DNA of 23,091 nucleotides. It comes from CAG-557 sp045540315. GTDB taxonomy: Bacteria; Bacillota; Clostridia; Oscillospirales; Acutalibacteraceae. Where the stretch lies: the NCBI GenBank assembly GCA_045540315.1, contig JAZQHA010000108.1:1-23091 (forward strand), given 5' to 3'. Below, piece after piece: positions 21,894 through 23,091 of this stretch. The notes beneath the pieces were generated by a model. It had not been told where the DNA came from. It did no database searches and saw only the letters and a program-made list of their open reading frames with translations. Position 1 is the stretch's first letter. Each line of letters begins with the position of its first letter. A program made the translations under genes and the position numbers.

Positions 21894-22439
21894 ATGTCAT
21901 TTACAAAAATTAATTATATTGATAATGAGACAATTATAACCGCAGAAAATCTTAACGCAATTTAGGATGAAATATTAAATGTTGCTCAATCTATTTATCC
22001 TATTGGATCTATTTATATGAGTATTAGTGATGTTAGCCCAGCCAGTTTTATTGGTGGTACGTGGGAACGTATAACTGATAAATTTTTATTGGGTTCCGGA
22101 AGTAGAAGTATAGAAGCAACTGGCGGACAAGAAAGTGTTAGCTATACACCAGCAGGAAAGAACGCTGGTACTGCTTTAAGTACTTCTTAGATACCAGCTC
22201 ACGCTCATGTTCAAAAACTAGTAGCATCTACTTTAAATAATAATGCTGGTTCTACTTCTGCCACTGGTTATCAAACTAATATAGGATGGTGGACTACTAT
22301 GCAAGTACACAATGCTACAGTTGAAACAAGCAGCGTAGGTAGTGGCAGTAGTCATACTCATACATTTACTGGAACAGCATCTACTATTTCAACTATGCCA
22401 CCTTATTTAGTTGTTAATATTTGGAAAAGAGTTAGTTAA
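21894..22439 (+). CDS. Tail collar/fibre paralogue, two TAG codons as Gln (181 aa)
   Basis: The ATG at 21894 with AAAGGAA upstream reads to TAA at 22439 through TAG at codons 24 (21963-21965) and 99 (22188-22190). Codon 24 lies in L-N-A-I-[TAG]-D-E-I-L, aligned with CAA in the 20745 gene. Codon 99 lies in S-T-S-[TAG]-I-P-A-H-A-H, where related collar proteins usually have Gln. Order: K-I-N-Y helix, Y-P-I-G-S-I-Y-M-S-I, G-G-T-W-E-R, a variable middle and S-H-T-H before M-P-P-Y and I-W-K-R-V-S. It is on the opposite strand to its three paralogues, and its last codons form a palindrome with the next gene. Likely a receptor-binding collar subunit. Confidence 0.9.
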
Positions 22440-22458
22440 CTAACTCTTTTCCAAATAT
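22417..22458. repeat. 42-bp perfect palindrome at converging gene ends
   Basis: Perfect dyad with no loop, centre between 22437 and 22438; left arm ATATTTGGAAAAGAGTTAGT plus one more T. Each arm encodes I-W-K-R-V-S and the TAA of one of two tail-to-tail collar genes. As RNA it would fold into a long hairpin on either strand, so it may terminate both transcripts; as DNA it could be a cruciform or a recombination point. Confidence 0.9.
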
Positions 22459-23091
22459 ATACTGCATAATATGGCGGTATATTATTGTGAGGATATGAAC
22501 CGCCAGTATACTAAATATGGGAAGAGTCGGTAACTGCTAAAGAAGTATCAGTACTTCCTATATAAATTTGTGGACTTGCTATATATTCATGCGCATACCA
22601 TGCTGGTCTTGTTAAAGCATGATTATGATAAGGCATTTCATTAATAGTTAATGTGTGTGTAGCTTCACCACCAGTAGAGCCAACAGTATAAGAAGTGCCT
22701 GCGCCTAATAGGAATTTGTCGTCTATTCTTTCCCAAGTTCCGCCAAATAAATAAGCAGGGCTTTCATTACTAATGGTCATATAGATAGAACCAGGTGGAT
22801 AATTTTTTTCTAAATCTAAATTAAACCATCCCTAAAAACCATCTGGAGTTTTAGTTGCCATACAAACAATAACATGACTTGTAGGATAACAAATATAGCT
22901 AGCATAATCTCCGACTGAGGTAATAATACAAATACCATCGCTAGCGTTTGTTAATCCGGCTGTATAAGGAGAATTTTTTGTATTAAAATCATATTTACAA
23001 ATACAATTTTCAGTTATTGCGAAAATATCACTAACATAATCTTTATATATAATATTATCCTAAATATCATTTAAATTCTATGCTGTAATAA
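22436..23091 (-). CDS. Tail collar/fibre paralogue, 5' end beyond the window, four TAG codons
   Basis: Incomplete at the N-terminus; 217 residues are visible. TAG codons at 23078-23080, 23060-23062, 22832-22834 and 22511-22513 are all in frame, with the stop at TAA 22436-22438. The visible start I-T-A-[TAG]-N-L-N-D-I-[TAG]-D-N-I aligns with I-T-A-D-N-L-N-D-I-Q-D-A-I of the 20745 gene, so the second TAG equals Gln. A unique Cys-containing insert of about 75 residues (C-I-C-K-Y-D, then S-H-V-I-V-C-M-A-T-K-T-P-D-G-F) lies between the N-terminal helix and Y-P-P-G-S-I-Y-M-T. It then follows the common collar domain to H-N-N-I-P-P-Y and I-W-K-R-V-S. Only a few N-terminal residues seem to be missing. 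Confidence 0.88.

Noticed and set aside
1..23091. tRNA genes, including an amber suppressor tRNA
   Set aside because: No cloverleaf-like segment with CCA-type ends was recognised in the gaps, all of which are short. A suppressor is expected elsewhere in the genome.
1..23091. CRISPR array or insertion sequence
   Set aside because: The direct repeats seen are promoter copies or protein-coding repeats. There are no regularly spaced repeat-spacer units and no transposase.

Overview
The window is a piece of an AT-rich double-stranded DNA phage genome that reads the amber codon TAG as glutamine (NCBI code 15). No cellular core genes are present. The right half encodes tail-fibre and collar-type adhesins. 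The left half is a dense minus-strand block of small accessory genes typical of large phages. The host is probably a Bacillota-like gut or anaerobic bacterium. This is inferred from strong AGGAGG ribosome sites and from five nearly identical promoters of the form TTGATT, 17 bases, TATAAT. It is not proven.

Left half (1-10473, minus strand). Transcription runs right to left in units that each start at one of the conserved promoters. Three of these promoters directly abut a terminator hairpin. From right to left: (a) a single large gene for an 842-residue homologue of the eukaryotic major vault protein (7871-10399); (b) a 12-gene unit (4065-7772) with a winged-helix-like protein, a cREC-type RNA-end-processing domain protein, several tiny membrane or Cys-rich proteins, a lipoprotein and an RlaP-like nucleotidyltransferase; (c) a metallophosphoesterase with two small proteins (2668-3988); (d) a nicotinamidase, a PRPP-synthetase-like enzyme, a YqeY-like protein and an unknown acidic protein (368-2599); (e) a small Cys-rich protein and the first bases of another gene.

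Right half (10573-23091). A candidate late promoter (10573-10589) starts a plus-strand cassette of eight structural genes (10679-19946). They carry Mtd-N-like modules, long coiled-coil or Ala-rich fibres, a Thr/Ala/Val-rich repeat adhesin and a fibre with a conserved C-terminal head. The cassette ends at a strong bidirectional terminator. A minus-strand operon follows (20017-21770), started by a second copy of the late promoter motif. Then come two tail-to-tail collar paralogues (21894-22439 plus; 22436 to the window end, minus) that share a 42-bp perfect palindrome at their stop codons.

TAG occurs in frame 18 times in genes whose proteins continue sensibly through it. At codon 24 of the collar paralogues one copy has CAA where two others have TAG, which directly supports Gln. 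TAA and TGA act as stops. One gene (ending at 6496-6498) may still use TAG as a stop. No suppressor tRNA gene was seen in the window.

How the parts may work together (inference): the early minus-strand genes look like a counter-defence and metabolic toolkit (NAD precursor and PRPP chemistry, RNA-end repair). The vault protein sits alone in its own unit between this toolkit and the divergent late structural genes, and could build a large protein shell or ring during infection.
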